Of a stretch of 64,000 nt of DNA, positions 1-7,730 are shown one piece after another (the stretch's first letter is position 1; every line of letters begins with the position of its first letter). The translations under genes were made by a program, and so were the position numbers. The stretch is taken from the NCBI RefSeq assembly GCF_009754905.2, contig NZ_CP066775.1:434001-498000 (forward strand), in the 5' to 3' direction. Below the pieces are notes generated by a model. That model did no database searches. It was not told the origin of the DNA and worked only from the letters and a program-made list of their open reading frames with translations. This DNA is from Mucilaginibacter ginkgonis (GTDB taxonomy: Bacteria > Bacteroidota > Bacteroidia > Sphingobacteriales > Sphingobacteriaceae).

Positions 1-352
1 TCCTTTGCTTCCAAGAGCGGTTGCAATCCTTGAAAAATATAAGGGCAATGCGCGGGCCTTATATACCAAATCAGTATTTCCAATTCTGTCGAACCAGAAA
101 GTAAATAGTTACTTAAAAGAAATAGCCGACTTCTGCGGCGTCCACAAAAATTTGACGTTTCACATGGCGAGACACACCTTTGCAACAACAGTAACCTTAT
201 CTAATGGGGTACCTATTGAAACTGTAAGTAAAATACTTGGCCATACGAAAGTTTCTACTACGCAGATTTATGCAAGGGTAGTTGAACGGAAGCTGCAAGC
301 TGATATGAAATACCTGAAAAATAAATTAGCTGAAAAAGCTTTAACTGTATAA
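1..352 (+). CDS. Tyrosine recombinase, C-terminal part (cut by window start)
   Basis: This is the C-terminal catalytic part of a phage-integrase-family (XerC/D-like) site-specific recombinase; the gene begins outside the window, so no start is assigned. Visible catalytic motifs are HMARHTFAT (His and second Arg of the R..H-x-x-R set), GHTKV (second His region) and TTQIYARV with the nucleophilic Tyr. The stop at 350-352 is followed one base later by the ORF6N gene, so the two are probably translated together. Recombinases of this type integrate genomic islands and conjugative elements in Bacteroidota. Family assignment is firm; the element it moves is unknown. Confidence 0.9.
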   Translation, partial: PLLPRAVAILEKYKGNARALYTKSVFPILSNQKVNSYLKEIADFCGVHKNLTFHMARHTFATTVTLSNGVPIETVSKILGHTKVSTTQIYARVVERKLQADMKYLKNKLAEKALTV

Positions 353-353
353 C

Positions 354-890
354 ATGGAAGTTGCATCAACTAGTAACGAGCAAATTGCCGACAGGATATT
401 TGTTATTAGAGGATTAAAAGTTATGTTAGATAGCGATCTCGCTGATTTATACGATGTTGATACAAAAGTATTAAAGCAAGCTGTCCGGAGAAACATTGCA
501 AGATTTCTTGAAGACTTTATGTTTGAATTAACTCGAGATGAGTTTGAAGTTTTGAGGTCACAATTTGTGACCTCAAAAACTGATAGACGAGGTGGATCGC
601 GTTATTTGTTTTTTTGTTTCACAGAACCTGGCGTTGCTATGCTTTCTAGTATTTTAAATAGCGAAAAGGCCATTCTTATCAATATTCAGATCATTCGGAT
701 CTTTATAAGCATGAGACAGGCGATGCTCGAGAACGGTGATATGAAATACCAAATTGAATTAATTAAGAAGAGGATTGATAACCAGGATAAAAACTTAGAA
801 ATCGTTTTTCAATATTTGGACAATCTGTTAGAAAGTAAATCGACAACTATGCCCAGAAAAAGAATAGGTTTTAAATCGGATGATTTATGA
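354..890 (+). CDS. ORF6N domain protein
   Basis: A 178-residue protein whose N-terminal half (about residues 15-105) matches the ORF6N domain, a KilA-N-related DNA-binding module found in phages and mobile islands: it begins with an IRGLKVMLDSDLADLY block and continues through a conserved FMFELT segment and a FTEPGVAMLSS block. The C-terminal part (about 125-160) is charged and predicted helical, probably a coiled coil. It starts one base after the upstream recombinase stop. ORF6N proteins are common near integrases and restriction systems; the precise role, regulator or anti-repressor-like factor, is unknown. Confidence 0.88.
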   Translation: MEVASTSNEQIADRIFVIRGLKVMLDSDLADLYDVDTKVLKQAVRRNIARFLEDFMFELTRDEFEVLRSQFVTSKTDRRGGSRYLFFCFTEPGVAMLSSILNSEKAILINIQIIRIFISMRQAMLENGDMKYQIELIKKRIDNQDKNLEIVFQYLDNLLESKSTTMPRKRIGFKSDDL

Positions 891-902
891 TCAGTAATAA
901 TT

Positions 903-937
903 AAGATTTACAAAAAATATTTATAACAGTAAATCTT
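903..937. repeat. Inverted repeat after the ORF6N gene
   Basis: AAGATTTAC (903-911) is repeated in inverse as GTAAATCTT (929-937), giving a 9-bp stem with a 17-nt AT-rich loop just after the ORF6N stop. It is followed by more A/T but no clean T-run, so it may be a weak terminator or a recombinase-binding element. The adjoining AATCTTTAATC (932-942) recurs directly at 1077-1087. Confidence 0.5.
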
Positions 938-1048
938 TAATCTTCGTTGATTGAAATACTCAATTTCAATTTGATTAATTTCTTTCGCAAGTGTTATAAA
1001 CCTTGACGCTTTTTTATGCTATTCATGTTAAGGAATATTGTTCTTCTT

Positions 1049-1087
1049 AAAGATTAAGTCATCTTTCGACTTTATTAATCTTTAATC
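1049..1087. repeat. Inverted repeat and direct-repeat copy before the recombinase gene
   Basis: AAAGATTAA (1049-1057) pairs with TTAATCTTT (1075-1083) immediately upstream of the recombinase start at 1096. The right arm also carries AATCTTTAATC, a direct copy of the 11-mer at 932-942. Repeats directly upstream of an integrase gene can be arm-type integrase sites, an operator or part of an attachment site; the sequence alone does not separate these options. Confidence 0.45.
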
Positions 1088-1095
1088 ATAAAAGC

Positions 1096-2037
1096 ATGCT
1101 CAATCTTAAACAGGCGATAACTGACTTTTCAAATCATTGCAGATATGAAAAAAACCTTTCGTTAAAATCCATTAGGTGTTACGAAATCGACTTGCTTCAA
1201 TTTACCAAATTCATTGAAGCTCAAAACTTCCCTTCACAAATCAACTGCATAGATAAAATCCATTTTAAAGCTTATTTGAAAGAGCTCTCACGTTGGAAAC
1301 CAAAAACAGTTAAAAGAAAAGTTGCCACACTAAAGGCAATGTTTAACTATTTGGAATTTGAGGATTTAATCATTTCCAATCCCCTGCGCAAAATAAAAAT
1401 TCAAATTAAGGAGCCGCAATTTTTACCAAAAGCATTAACGCTGTTAGAATCCCATGCATTACTTAGCAAAACATATGATTTTTTAGCAGATAAAAAAAGG
1501 TCAGCTTACAGCTATCAAGAAGCTTTGCGTAATACTGCTGTAATAGAACTATTGTTCGCCACCGGAGCACGAGTGTCTGAAATTTCTGGCTTACTTCATA
1601 GTTCTGTAGACTTAGAATCGGGCCTCGTAACTTTTTTTGGAAAAGGGGGTAAGCAAAGAATGATTCAAATTTGCAATCTTGACGTACTTAAAATCCTAAG
1701 GGCCTATTGCAAACATTCAAAAAATAATTTAAGTGATGGCAAATTTCTATTAGTCAACCGCTTGGGTAACAAGCTTTCAGACCAGTCAATCAGAATTTTA
1801 GTTCGTAATCTAGCTTCAAAAGCTAACATCACAAAAAGGGTGACACCACATATGTTGCGGCATACGTTTGCAACGCTACTTCTAGAAAATAATGTCGATA
1901 TAAAATATATTCAATCAATGCTTGGCCATAGCTCCATCATGACCACTCAGATTTATACACATGTAAGTCTCGAAAAGCAAAAACAAATATTAGCAGATAA
2001 ACATCCGAGAATGAATTTTTCCTTATCTATTCCTTGA
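1096..2037 (+). CDS. Tyrosine recombinase/integrase (XerC/D-like)
   Basis: A complete 313-residue recombinase. Residues 1-90 form the SAM-like core-binding domain (phage_int_SAM), and residues 110-305 the catalytic domain. The full catalytic set is visible: Arg159 in ATGARVSEIS, Lys in the GKGGK turn near 183-186, His252 and Arg255 in HMLRHTFAT, His278 in LGHSS and Tyr287 in TQIYTHV. It performs site-specific strand exchange on DNA. Ten bases after its stop begins the 21-bp repeat that also overlaps the next gene's start codon. A decayed relative of its C-terminus lies inverted at 4297-4440, so related recombinases have acted here more than once. Confidence 0.95.
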   Translation: MLNLKQAITDFSNHCRYEKNLSLKSIRCYEIDLLQFTKFIEAQNFPSQINCIDKIHFKAYLKELSRWKPKTVKRKVATLKAMFNYLEFEDLIISNPLRKIKIQIKEPQFLPKALTLLESHALLSKTYDFLADKKRSAYSYQEALRNTAVIELLFATGARVSEISGLLHSSVDLESGLVTFFGKGGKQRMIQICNLDVLKILRAYCKHSKNNLSDGKFLLVNRLGNKLSDQSIRILVRNLASKANITKRVTPHMLRHTFATLLLENNVDIKYIQSMLGHSSIMTTQIYTHVSLEKQKQILADKHPRMNFSLSIP

Positions 2038-2045
2038 ACGAATAA

Positions 2046-2068
2046 TTGATAACTAATAATTATCAATG
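2046..2068. repeat. Left copy of a 21-bp inverted repeat
   Basis: Positions 2048-2068 (starting GATAACTAATAA, ending in the ATG of the methyltransferase) are present as an exact reverse complement at 4189-4209, ending in the ATG of the leftward gene. The left copy is also internally palindromic: TTGATAA (2046-2052) and TTATCAA (2060-2066) with a 7-nt spacer. It may be a shared operator/leader for two convergent genes or the boundary of a mobile cassette. Confidence 0.8.
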
Positions 2069-2788
2069 AAAGAAATCTCACTGGAAGCAGTTGCCGAAAA
2101 ATACAATCACCTGGAGATTATTTGGGATGAAAAGGATAAATGGCATACGCATACTAAAGCAATGATTAACGCCTTTATCAAGAAAGTGCTCATCACTTTT
2201 GACATAAAAGAATGGAAGATTTTAAATGCAGGTTCGGCCGGATATAGCTATGACTTAGAAGAGAAAAACATCCTTCATGTTGATATTGCTGCGAAGCGGT
2301 TGGAAAATCTTAAGAATTCACTAGTCGCCGATATTCAAAAGATTCCATTAAGAGATCAACAATTTGATCTAATAATTTGCGTTGGAAGCGTCATCAATTA
2401 TTGCGATCCCCCGGCAGTTCTAAAAGAGTTTAAAAGACTATTAAAGACTGATGGAAAAATGATTTTGGAATTTGAGAACAGCTACACTCTTGAATTAATT
2501 GGTAAAAAGTCTTTTAACCGAAAGGCAGTGATTGTTAATTCGTTTTACAACGGGGAGTCAGAGAAAGTTTGGTTTTTCTCTGAAAAATATATTTTAGAAT
2601 TAGCCGCTCTTTATAATTTTACTTTAGTGGAAACTTTTAGGTGTCATATACTATCCCCATTAATTTACAGGATTTTTAAAAATGAACAATTTGCAGCCAA
2701 ATTCGCAAAACTGGATAGCATTCTAAGAGACCTGCCAATCTTAAACAAATTTTCATCGAACACAATTTGTTTGTTCACTCAATGCTGA
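2066..2788 (+). CDS. Class I SAM-dependent methyltransferase
   Basis: A 240-residue protein with the Rossmann-fold methyltransferase pattern: motif I is present in degenerate form (ILNAGSAGYSYDL, about residue 52), an acidic post-I residue follows in VDIAAKRL, motif IV-like FDLIICVGSVINY sits near 110, and LLKTDGKMILEFE near 130. This resembles the Methyltransf_11/UbiE group that transfers methyl from SAM to small molecules, lipids or sometimes protein; the substrate cannot be read. Its last codons overlap the start of the SET-domain gene (ATG at 2782, TGA at 2786), so two methyltransferases of different folds are translationally coupled. The start codon lies inside the 21-bp repeat. Confidence 0.8.
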   Translation: MKEISLEAVAEKYNHLEIIWDEKDKWHTHTKAMINAFIKKVLITFDIKEWKILNAGSAGYSYDLEEKNILHVDIAAKRLENLKNSLVADIQKIPLRDQQFDLIICVGSVINYCDPPAVLKEFKRLLKTDGKMILEFENSYTLELIGKKSFNRKAVIVNSFYNGESEKVWFFSEKYILELAALYNFTLVETFRCHILSPLIYRIFKNEQFAAKFAKLDSILRDLPILNKFSSNTICLFTQC

Positions 2789-3186
2789 TTGTCGAAACAT
2801 ATTTGAAAGAGGTCTCAGGTAAAGGTATCGGTTTGTTTGCTAGCAAATTAATCCCTAAAAACGCTGTTTATTGGGTCAGAAATACTGATTTTGATAAAAT
2901 TATAAGTAAGACTGAATTAAGAAGTTATCCTGCGTTAACTAGCAATTTTATAACTAATTACGGTTTCCAAGAACAAAGTGGGATATGGTATCTTTGCATG
3001 GATAACGCTCGTTTTGTTAATCATTCTTTAAATCCGAATACTTTTAACAGATTTAATGATACCGGTGAGCTTATAGAATGTACTACTACCAAAGACATTC
3101 TTCCTAATGAAGAGATAGTTTGTAATTATCGGAAAACTTGCATAACGTGCGATGTTGATGTTGACTTTGTTGTTGCCGATTCTTAA
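2782..3186 (+). CDS. SET-domain protein (putative protein-lysine methyltransferase)
   Basis: A 134-residue protein that is essentially a lone SET domain. Visible pieces are the N-terminal GKGIGLFASKLIPKNAV block, the central FVNHSLNPNT block (pseudoknot-forming NHS motif) and the C-terminal DILPNEEIVCNY block with its Tyr. SET domains methylate lysines using SAM. I chose ATG 2782 rather than the upstream TTG 2767, because the domain starts right after it and the ATG overlaps the methyltransferase stop by 7 nt. The end carries a CITCDVD segment that could bind metal (post-SET-like), but only two Cys are seen. Its stop abuts the stop of the convergent gene. Confidence 0.82.
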   Translation: MLIVETYLKEVSGKGIGLFASKLIPKNAVYWVRNTDFDKIISKTELRSYPALTSNFITNYGFQEQSGIWYLCMDNARFVNHSLNPNTFNRFNDTGELIECTTTKDILPNEEIVCNYRKTCITCDVDVDFVVADS

Positions 3187-4191
3187 TTATAATTTATCTA
3201 ATAGCTTTTCTACCAACTTTTTACCCAAATCAGTTTTATTGCCAAATATCCATGATGTAGCGATAGACGCAACTATTATAGCCATGGTAAAAAGGAATGA
3301 TTGTTTTTCGATGTCAATATCAAATTTATCCTTAATAAGTAATGCCAAGCATGCAAATATTATTAGGCATAAAATAAATATTAAAACAAACGATAATAAC
3401 TTTGTGGCATTATTTGCTTTTATAACATTAAAATCAGTAGGATTTAATGGCAATAAATTTTTATAGCCATTAATATCTATGGTTTTGCGATGATCTACAT
3501 CTTTTTTAATAATGGTATATAGTTGATCTAACGCTATTTTATAATTGGCCCGCTCAGTGTAATTAAATACAATACTATACCAACGCTCATAATATTTGTA
3601 ATAAAGCGCGCTAATTATCATTAGATACGTCTCTTTTTTAAGCTGTTTTATTTCGTCGTTGCTATAGATCATTAAAACTGCTCTCATCTGGCTTTCATAA
3701 TTATGATGGCCTAATTGCGGAACAAAATACGCGCATTTGATTACGCCAAAGTGTGACATTTTTAATAACCGAATCAACATTTTTGATGATTCGGTAGGTT
3801 CTAAATTGTCAAAATAACAACCAACTTCACAGATAACATAGTCGTAAATAAATTCCTCATCTGCCAAAAAACCAGCTATTTTATCTACGAATTCGTAAAA
3901 AGCGTTATTTTTTCTATAAGGTTTATCAAGAACTAAATAATCGACCTGAACAAAGCGCTCCTCTTTGAAATAAGCTAATTCTGTGAAACCTATTAATATT
4001 TTATTCAAGTAAAGCCCAAGTACGACAAAGTGATCGCCGTATTGAAATTCAAAATTATCTAACCAATGAATTATTTCATTCGTGTCAGTTCGGTAGGCTG
4101 GTTCAATGTTTTCCGCATATAGTTTCAACGCCTTAGCGAGATCGGGAGAATTTGAGGTTTTAAATCTCTTTATTTCGTAAGTCGTTTTCAT
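3187..4191 (-). CDS. GNAT-like protein with two C-terminal membrane helices
   Basis: A 334-residue protein not recognised as a named family. Residues about 5-160 look like an N-acetyltransferase fold: a strand pattern HFVVLGLYLNKILIGF followed by VQVDYLVLDKPYRKNNAFYEFV, with Arg/Lys where GNAT enzymes bind acetyl-CoA. Two hydrophobic helices follow near 268-290 and 298-318, so the enzyme would be tethered to the membrane by its C-terminus. It converges on the SET gene with touching stop codons, and its start codon lies in the right copy of the 21-bp repeat. Acetyltransferase activity is an inference from pattern only. Confidence 0.6.
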   Translation of the reverse strand: MKTTYEIKRFKTSNSPDLAKALKLYAENIEPAYRTDTNEIIHWLDNFEFQYGDHFVVLGLYLNKILIGFTELAYFKEERFVQVDYLVLDKPYRKNNAFYEFVDKIAGFLADEEFIYDYVICEVGCYFDNLEPTESSKMLIRLLKMSHFGVIKCAYFVPQLGHHNYESQMRAVLMIYSNDEIKQLKKETYLMIISALYYKYYERWYSIVFNYTERANYKIALDQLYTIIKKDVDHRKTIDINGYKNLLPLNPTDFNVIKANNATKLLSFVLIFILCLIIFACLALLIKDKFDIDIEKQSFLFTMAIIVASIATSWIFGNKTDLGKKLVEKLLDKL

Positions 4192-4209
4192 TGATAATTA
4201 TTAGTTATC
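4189..4209. repeat. Right copy of the 21-bp inverted repeat
   Basis: Exact reverse complement of 2048-2068 over 21 bases, beginning with the start codon of the leftward gene (CAT at 4189-4191). Together the two copies enclose the methyltransferase, SET and GNAT-like genes. About 85 bp farther right lies the recombinase relict, which mirrors the intact recombinase left of the other copy. Confidence 0.8.
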
Positions 4210-4296
4210 CATTACTGGATTGCTAATATATAAATACTTAAGTCAATACAAATTGCTGATTTTTCATAGATAATGTTCAGTTATCTTTTATTGAAC

Positions 4297-4440
4297 TTAT
4301 TGCATGGCCATCGAAAAATTCATCTTGGGGTGTTTTTCCGCGAGGATCTTTTTTTGTTTTTCGAGGTTGACCTGGTGTAGATGTCCTTGGTTATTATCGA
4401 GCCATGTCTGAGCAAGGACTGGATGTATTTTGCTTAACTT
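4297..4440 (-). pseudogene. Relict of a tyrosine recombinase C-terminus
   Basis: Reading leftward, the strand encodes KYIQSLLRHGSIITKDIYT in one frame and, after a one-base shift, QVNLEKQKKILAEKHPKMNF and a stop at 4297-4299. This aligns with the end of the intact recombinase at 1096-2037 (KYIQSMLGHSSIMTTQIYT, then SLEKQKQILADKHPRMNF). The relict has a frameshift, a damaged GH motif (RH) and no N-terminal part. It marks an old integration or rearrangement point directly before the nuclease block that starts at 4460. Confidence 0.85.
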
Positions 4441-4459
4441 AGCTCTATAAAAACAATAA

Positions 4460-5758
4460 ATGATCGAAAAAGTTTCGGACCTGCTACAGGCCTTAATTAA
4501 AGCAGAAGCCCAAAAAATTGAAGAACAGGACATCCATCACCGGGTGACCATTGGAAATATGTATGAAGGTTTGACTGCCGATATCATCAGCAAAAGCCTA
4601 TTCGGAGGTTTGGACCTTCAGGTGATCAATAATTCATTTATTAAAGGCAAGAAGGGCATTCTATCCAAAGAGATGGATGTGATGGTCATTACCGGCGAAG
4701 GCGAACGTTTGCCTTACAGTGACCAATATAAGGTAGAACCTGAGCAAGTCATTGCAGTGATCCAAGTGAAAAAGAAGCTCAATAAGCAACAATTAGCCGA
4801 TGCGCACGAGAACTTAAAAGATGTTTATGATATTGCCGATTGGGAAACAATAACACCGGCCCAGCAGGAGATCTACCGTGATGCGTTCCGCACTATCTGC
4901 CAGAAAGATCTGATCGTTGATGGTAAAATCAGGGAGGATTTTGACAATGAGACCGAACGCCAGGTTTTTCATATGTTATTTTTTGAAGCAGTGATGCCTG
5001 TACGCATTGTACTGGGCTATGAGGGCTATACCACTGAACACGGACTCAGACAAGGTTTCGTTGAATACTTAAAGGACAATATTTCCACGCTTGAAAAACA
5101 AAAGGGCGGCTTTTCACCACTGACTTTCCCCAGCCTGATCATCAATGAGGGCTTTAGCCTGCTCAAAGGTAACGCGATGCCTTATATAGGCCCTATGCTT
5201 AACGGGCATTGGATCTTCTATTTTTCCAATGGCCAGAATCCGTTAATGCACCTTTTGGAGATGATCTGGACACGCTTATCATATTTGTACGATATTCCGG
5301 CTGATGTATTCGGTGAGGATCTCGAAATCGAAGGCCTGAATACCTTGCTAATCGGAAACCCTGTTACCACAGATCAAATGAGTGGCTGGAATTATGATAT
5401 TATTGAAACCTCTGCTCAAGAATTAGAGAAAGCTGCTAACGAACGAAGGGAATGGGAACCGGTCAAACTAAGTTTTGACCAACATGTGATCATCTATGCG
5501 CTGACACAGCAAGAAACGCTGTCTATTGGGGAGATCCCAAAACTGATCAACAAAGATGACACTTTCGATACCGCAGGTTTTGTTCGAACCCTGTTTGAAA
5601 CCGGTTTACTGCTCAACGAAAATGGCTGTATGCGTTTGGCCACAGTATTATGCCGCACACTCTACACACCTGAAGAAGGCTTTTTTGCCGCAGACGACAA
5701 AACAGGACGCTTCAGCCGCTGGCTCGACAAACAACTGGCTGCTGGTCGCTTTAAATAA
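4460..5758 (+). CDS. DUF6602-type nuclease-like protein
   Basis: A 432-residue protein. Residues 1-120 match the DUF6602 pattern: a HHRVTIGNMYEGLTADII block followed by SKEMDVMVI and VIAVIQVKKKL. The D...(I)QVKK arrangement is a PD-(D/E)XK-like nuclease core in which Gln stands in the E/Q-x-K motif. The C-terminal half (about 200-430) is unassigned and ends in helical, possibly winged-helix segments around residues 345-400. The next gene, 70 bp downstream on the same strand, also encodes a PD-(D/E)XK-type protein, so the two probably act together. Predicted cytoplasmic and DNA-directed; the biological role is inferred from context as anti-phage or anti-plasmid. Confidence 0.7.
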   Translation: MIEKVSDLLQALIKAEAQKIEEQDIHHRVTIGNMYEGLTADIISKSLFGGLDLQVINNSFIKGKKGILSKEMDVMVITGEGERLPYSDQYKVEPEQVIAVIQVKKKLNKQQLADAHENLKDVYDIADWETITPAQQEIYRDAFRTICQKDLIVDGKIREDFDNETERQVFHMLFFEAVMPVRIVLGYEGYTTEHGLRQGFVEYLKDNISTLEKQKGGFSPLTFPSLIINEGFSLLKGNAMPYIGPMLNGHWIFYFSNGQNPLMHLLEMIWTRLSYLYDIPADVFGEDLEIEGLNTLLIGNPVTTDQMSGWNYDIIETSAQELEKAANERREWEPVKLSFDQHVIIYALTQQETLSIGEIPKLINKDDTFDTAGFVRTLFETGLLLNENGCMRLATVLCRTLYTPEEGFFAADDKTGRFSRWLDKQLAAGRFK

Positions 5759-5827
5759 GACTAGTGGTTAGAAAACGATCTTTGCAATCAAGCCCACCCC
5801 GTCGAAATGAATTAATTGAATAATACC

Positions 5828-7723
5828 ATGCATACAGAATATTTACCGGAGGAATTAAAAAGACAAATGCAGGAGGTATTTGCCAATATTCAAAAAGATC
5901 GGCCACGCTATCTTGACTGGATTAAAACAGAAATTGAGGCATTAATCACGTCTATCAATAACTTTGATAAAATATATGTCTTGGGTGGTCTCGGGGCGAA
6001 ACTGATCAAAGCCATGCCTAATTCTTACACCCTGTTTATGGAAAATTACAAGCATCAGGACGCGATCGATCAAGGGCAACTGGTTCATAATGATGATGAG
6101 ATCGAGCTATTGCTGGAATATGCGATGAGCATTGCTGCTGCTACTGCTAATACGAGTGAATTGACACCTAACGCGGAAGAGCTGCAGGCCATTTATGAGC
6201 AGTTGTCCAGGATTAAATATAATATGGGGATGTGGGAGATGTCCGCGGAAATACCTGCCAACTGCAATCAATCGGATCATTGGCTCCGAACCCAGATCGT
6301 TACGGAAAGAATTAATGTTAGGGGTAGCGGCTATCATATACACGTGACGGAAATATTCAAAGAACTATTTGCCCCGTTTAGCGAATATCTGAATCAATAT
6401 TATCAATTTGACGCTGATGACCTGCTCCGTGTAATTCTTAAGTTGGACAGCCTGGTCTATTCTAAAGTGGGAAATCCTCTAGGCTCAGCTAATTCGCACG
6501 ACCGGCTAAAAGAATGGATGGCCACCCAAGGCGAGGATAAAGTTTTCCAAACAATGATGGAAACAGGCAAACATTTTATCCAGCAATTTACCGACGCTAA
6601 TCCGGATCTTAAAAATCCAGACACGCCTGATACTGTCTTACTGCGCAGCCTAGATGATATTACTAGTTATAACACGATTTTTTGGGTGATCCCCCATAGC
6701 GAAAAAGAGAAAGCCGTGTTCGAAAAACTGTCTACGGCCTTTGGTGAAAATGGAATTTTCTTTCAACCGGAGAAATTCAAAGCTTTTATTTTGAACGACA
6801 CCATCATCAAATTGCAGCCGCTAATTAAAGAAAAAGACAAGTTTTATCATTTTTCACTGAACCTGTCATTCAGGAATATTTTCAGAATCACCGAAAATCT
6901 GATCAAATCTACCAGTGAAGTTTATTTTCAAAATCACTATCAGGGCAACACCGATCCAAATTCCAAGGATAATTACATTGAACATAAAGCGAAGCGTTTA
7001 TTTGAAAAGTTATTGCCCAGCGCTCAATTTTATTCGTCGTTAGACTATTATGTTCCGGATGGAAACGGCGATTCGAAAAAAACGGAACTGGATATACTCG
7101 GCATATCTGCCGATGCGATTTATATTATTGAAGTCAAAGCCGGTTCACTGAATGATAAACACAAACGCGGCGCATTAAAAGGTTTGAAGTTACGCCTCGA
7201 ACAGACCGTATCGACCGGTTCTTATCAAAGTCATAGCGCCTTAAAATATATCCAGAACAATGAACGGCCGGAATTTAGTTATGTGACCAATGAAGTTCGT
7301 AAACAACTGGTTATCAATAAATCGTCGGTTAAATCCTATTACAAGATCACTGTTACATTTGAACATCTCGCCGGTATCGCTTCGAATTTAAAATATTTGA
7401 TCAGCAGTGGCGTCATGAGCGAGGAATATAAATGGGCCTGGATCATTTCGATATTTGACCTGATGGTCTTCGCCGACCTCATGCCGGATGAGGCAAAATT
7501 CAAAGAATACTTGGATAACAGGCTTGCCCTATATGACCGGGAAGATATATCTTTTTCTGACGAACTGGATATCCTTGGTTACCATATGGAAGGACATTTC
7601 CCACTCGGCGCGGTAAAAAAAGATACGCATTTACAGGGAATGGGATTTAAAGATGATATTGATCGCTATTATGAGCAAAATAGCATGGGTATTCCTTACA
7701 ATGGAAAACCAGGATTCAAATAA
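5828..7723 (+). CDS. Large protein with C-terminal PD-(D/E)XK nuclease motif
   Basis: A 631-residue protein of no named family that I recognise. The clearest signal lies near residue 420: TELDILGISADAIYIIEVKAGS, split here as the acidic D and the E-V-K triad of a PD-(D/E)XK nuclease, as in NERD and Holliday-resolvase folds. An E at IEHKA, about 40 residues earlier, could be the extra metal ligand. The N-terminal 400 residues are mostly helical. ATG 5828 is used because the possible TTG at 5816 adds only four residues. The gene follows the DUF6602 gene by 69 bp and converges on the DUF6035 gene with a 7-bp gap between stops. Confidence 0.65.
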   Translation: MHTEYLPEELKRQMQEVFANIQKDRPRYLDWIKTEIEALITSINNFDKIYVLGGLGAKLIKAMPNSYTLFMENYKHQDAIDQGQLVHNDDEIELLLEYAMSIAAATANTSELTPNAEELQAIYEQLSRIKYNMGMWEMSAEIPANCNQSDHWLRTQIVTERINVRGSGYHIHVTEIFKELFAPFSEYLNQYYQFDADDLLRVILKLDSLVYSKVGNPLGSANSHDRLKEWMATQGEDKVFQTMMETGKHFIQQFTDANPDLKNPDTPDTVLLRSLDDITSYNTIFWVIPHSEKEKAVFEKLSTAFGENGIFFQPEKFKAFILNDTIIKLQPLIKEKDKFYHFSLNLSFRNIFRITENLIKSTSEVYFQNHYQGNTDPNSKDNYIEHKAKRLFEKLLPSAQFYSSLDYYVPDGNGDSKKTELDILGISADAIYIIEVKAGSLNDKHKRGALKGLKLRLEQTVSTGSYQSHSALKYIQNNERPEFSYVTNEVRKQLVINKSSVKSYYKITVTFEHLAGIASNLKYLISSGVMSEEYKWAWIISIFDLMVFADLMPDEAKFKEYLDNRLALYDREDISFSDELDILGYHMEGHFPLGAVKKDTHLQGMGFKDDIDRYYEQNSMGIPYNGKPGFK

Positions 7724-7730
7724 ATTATGA

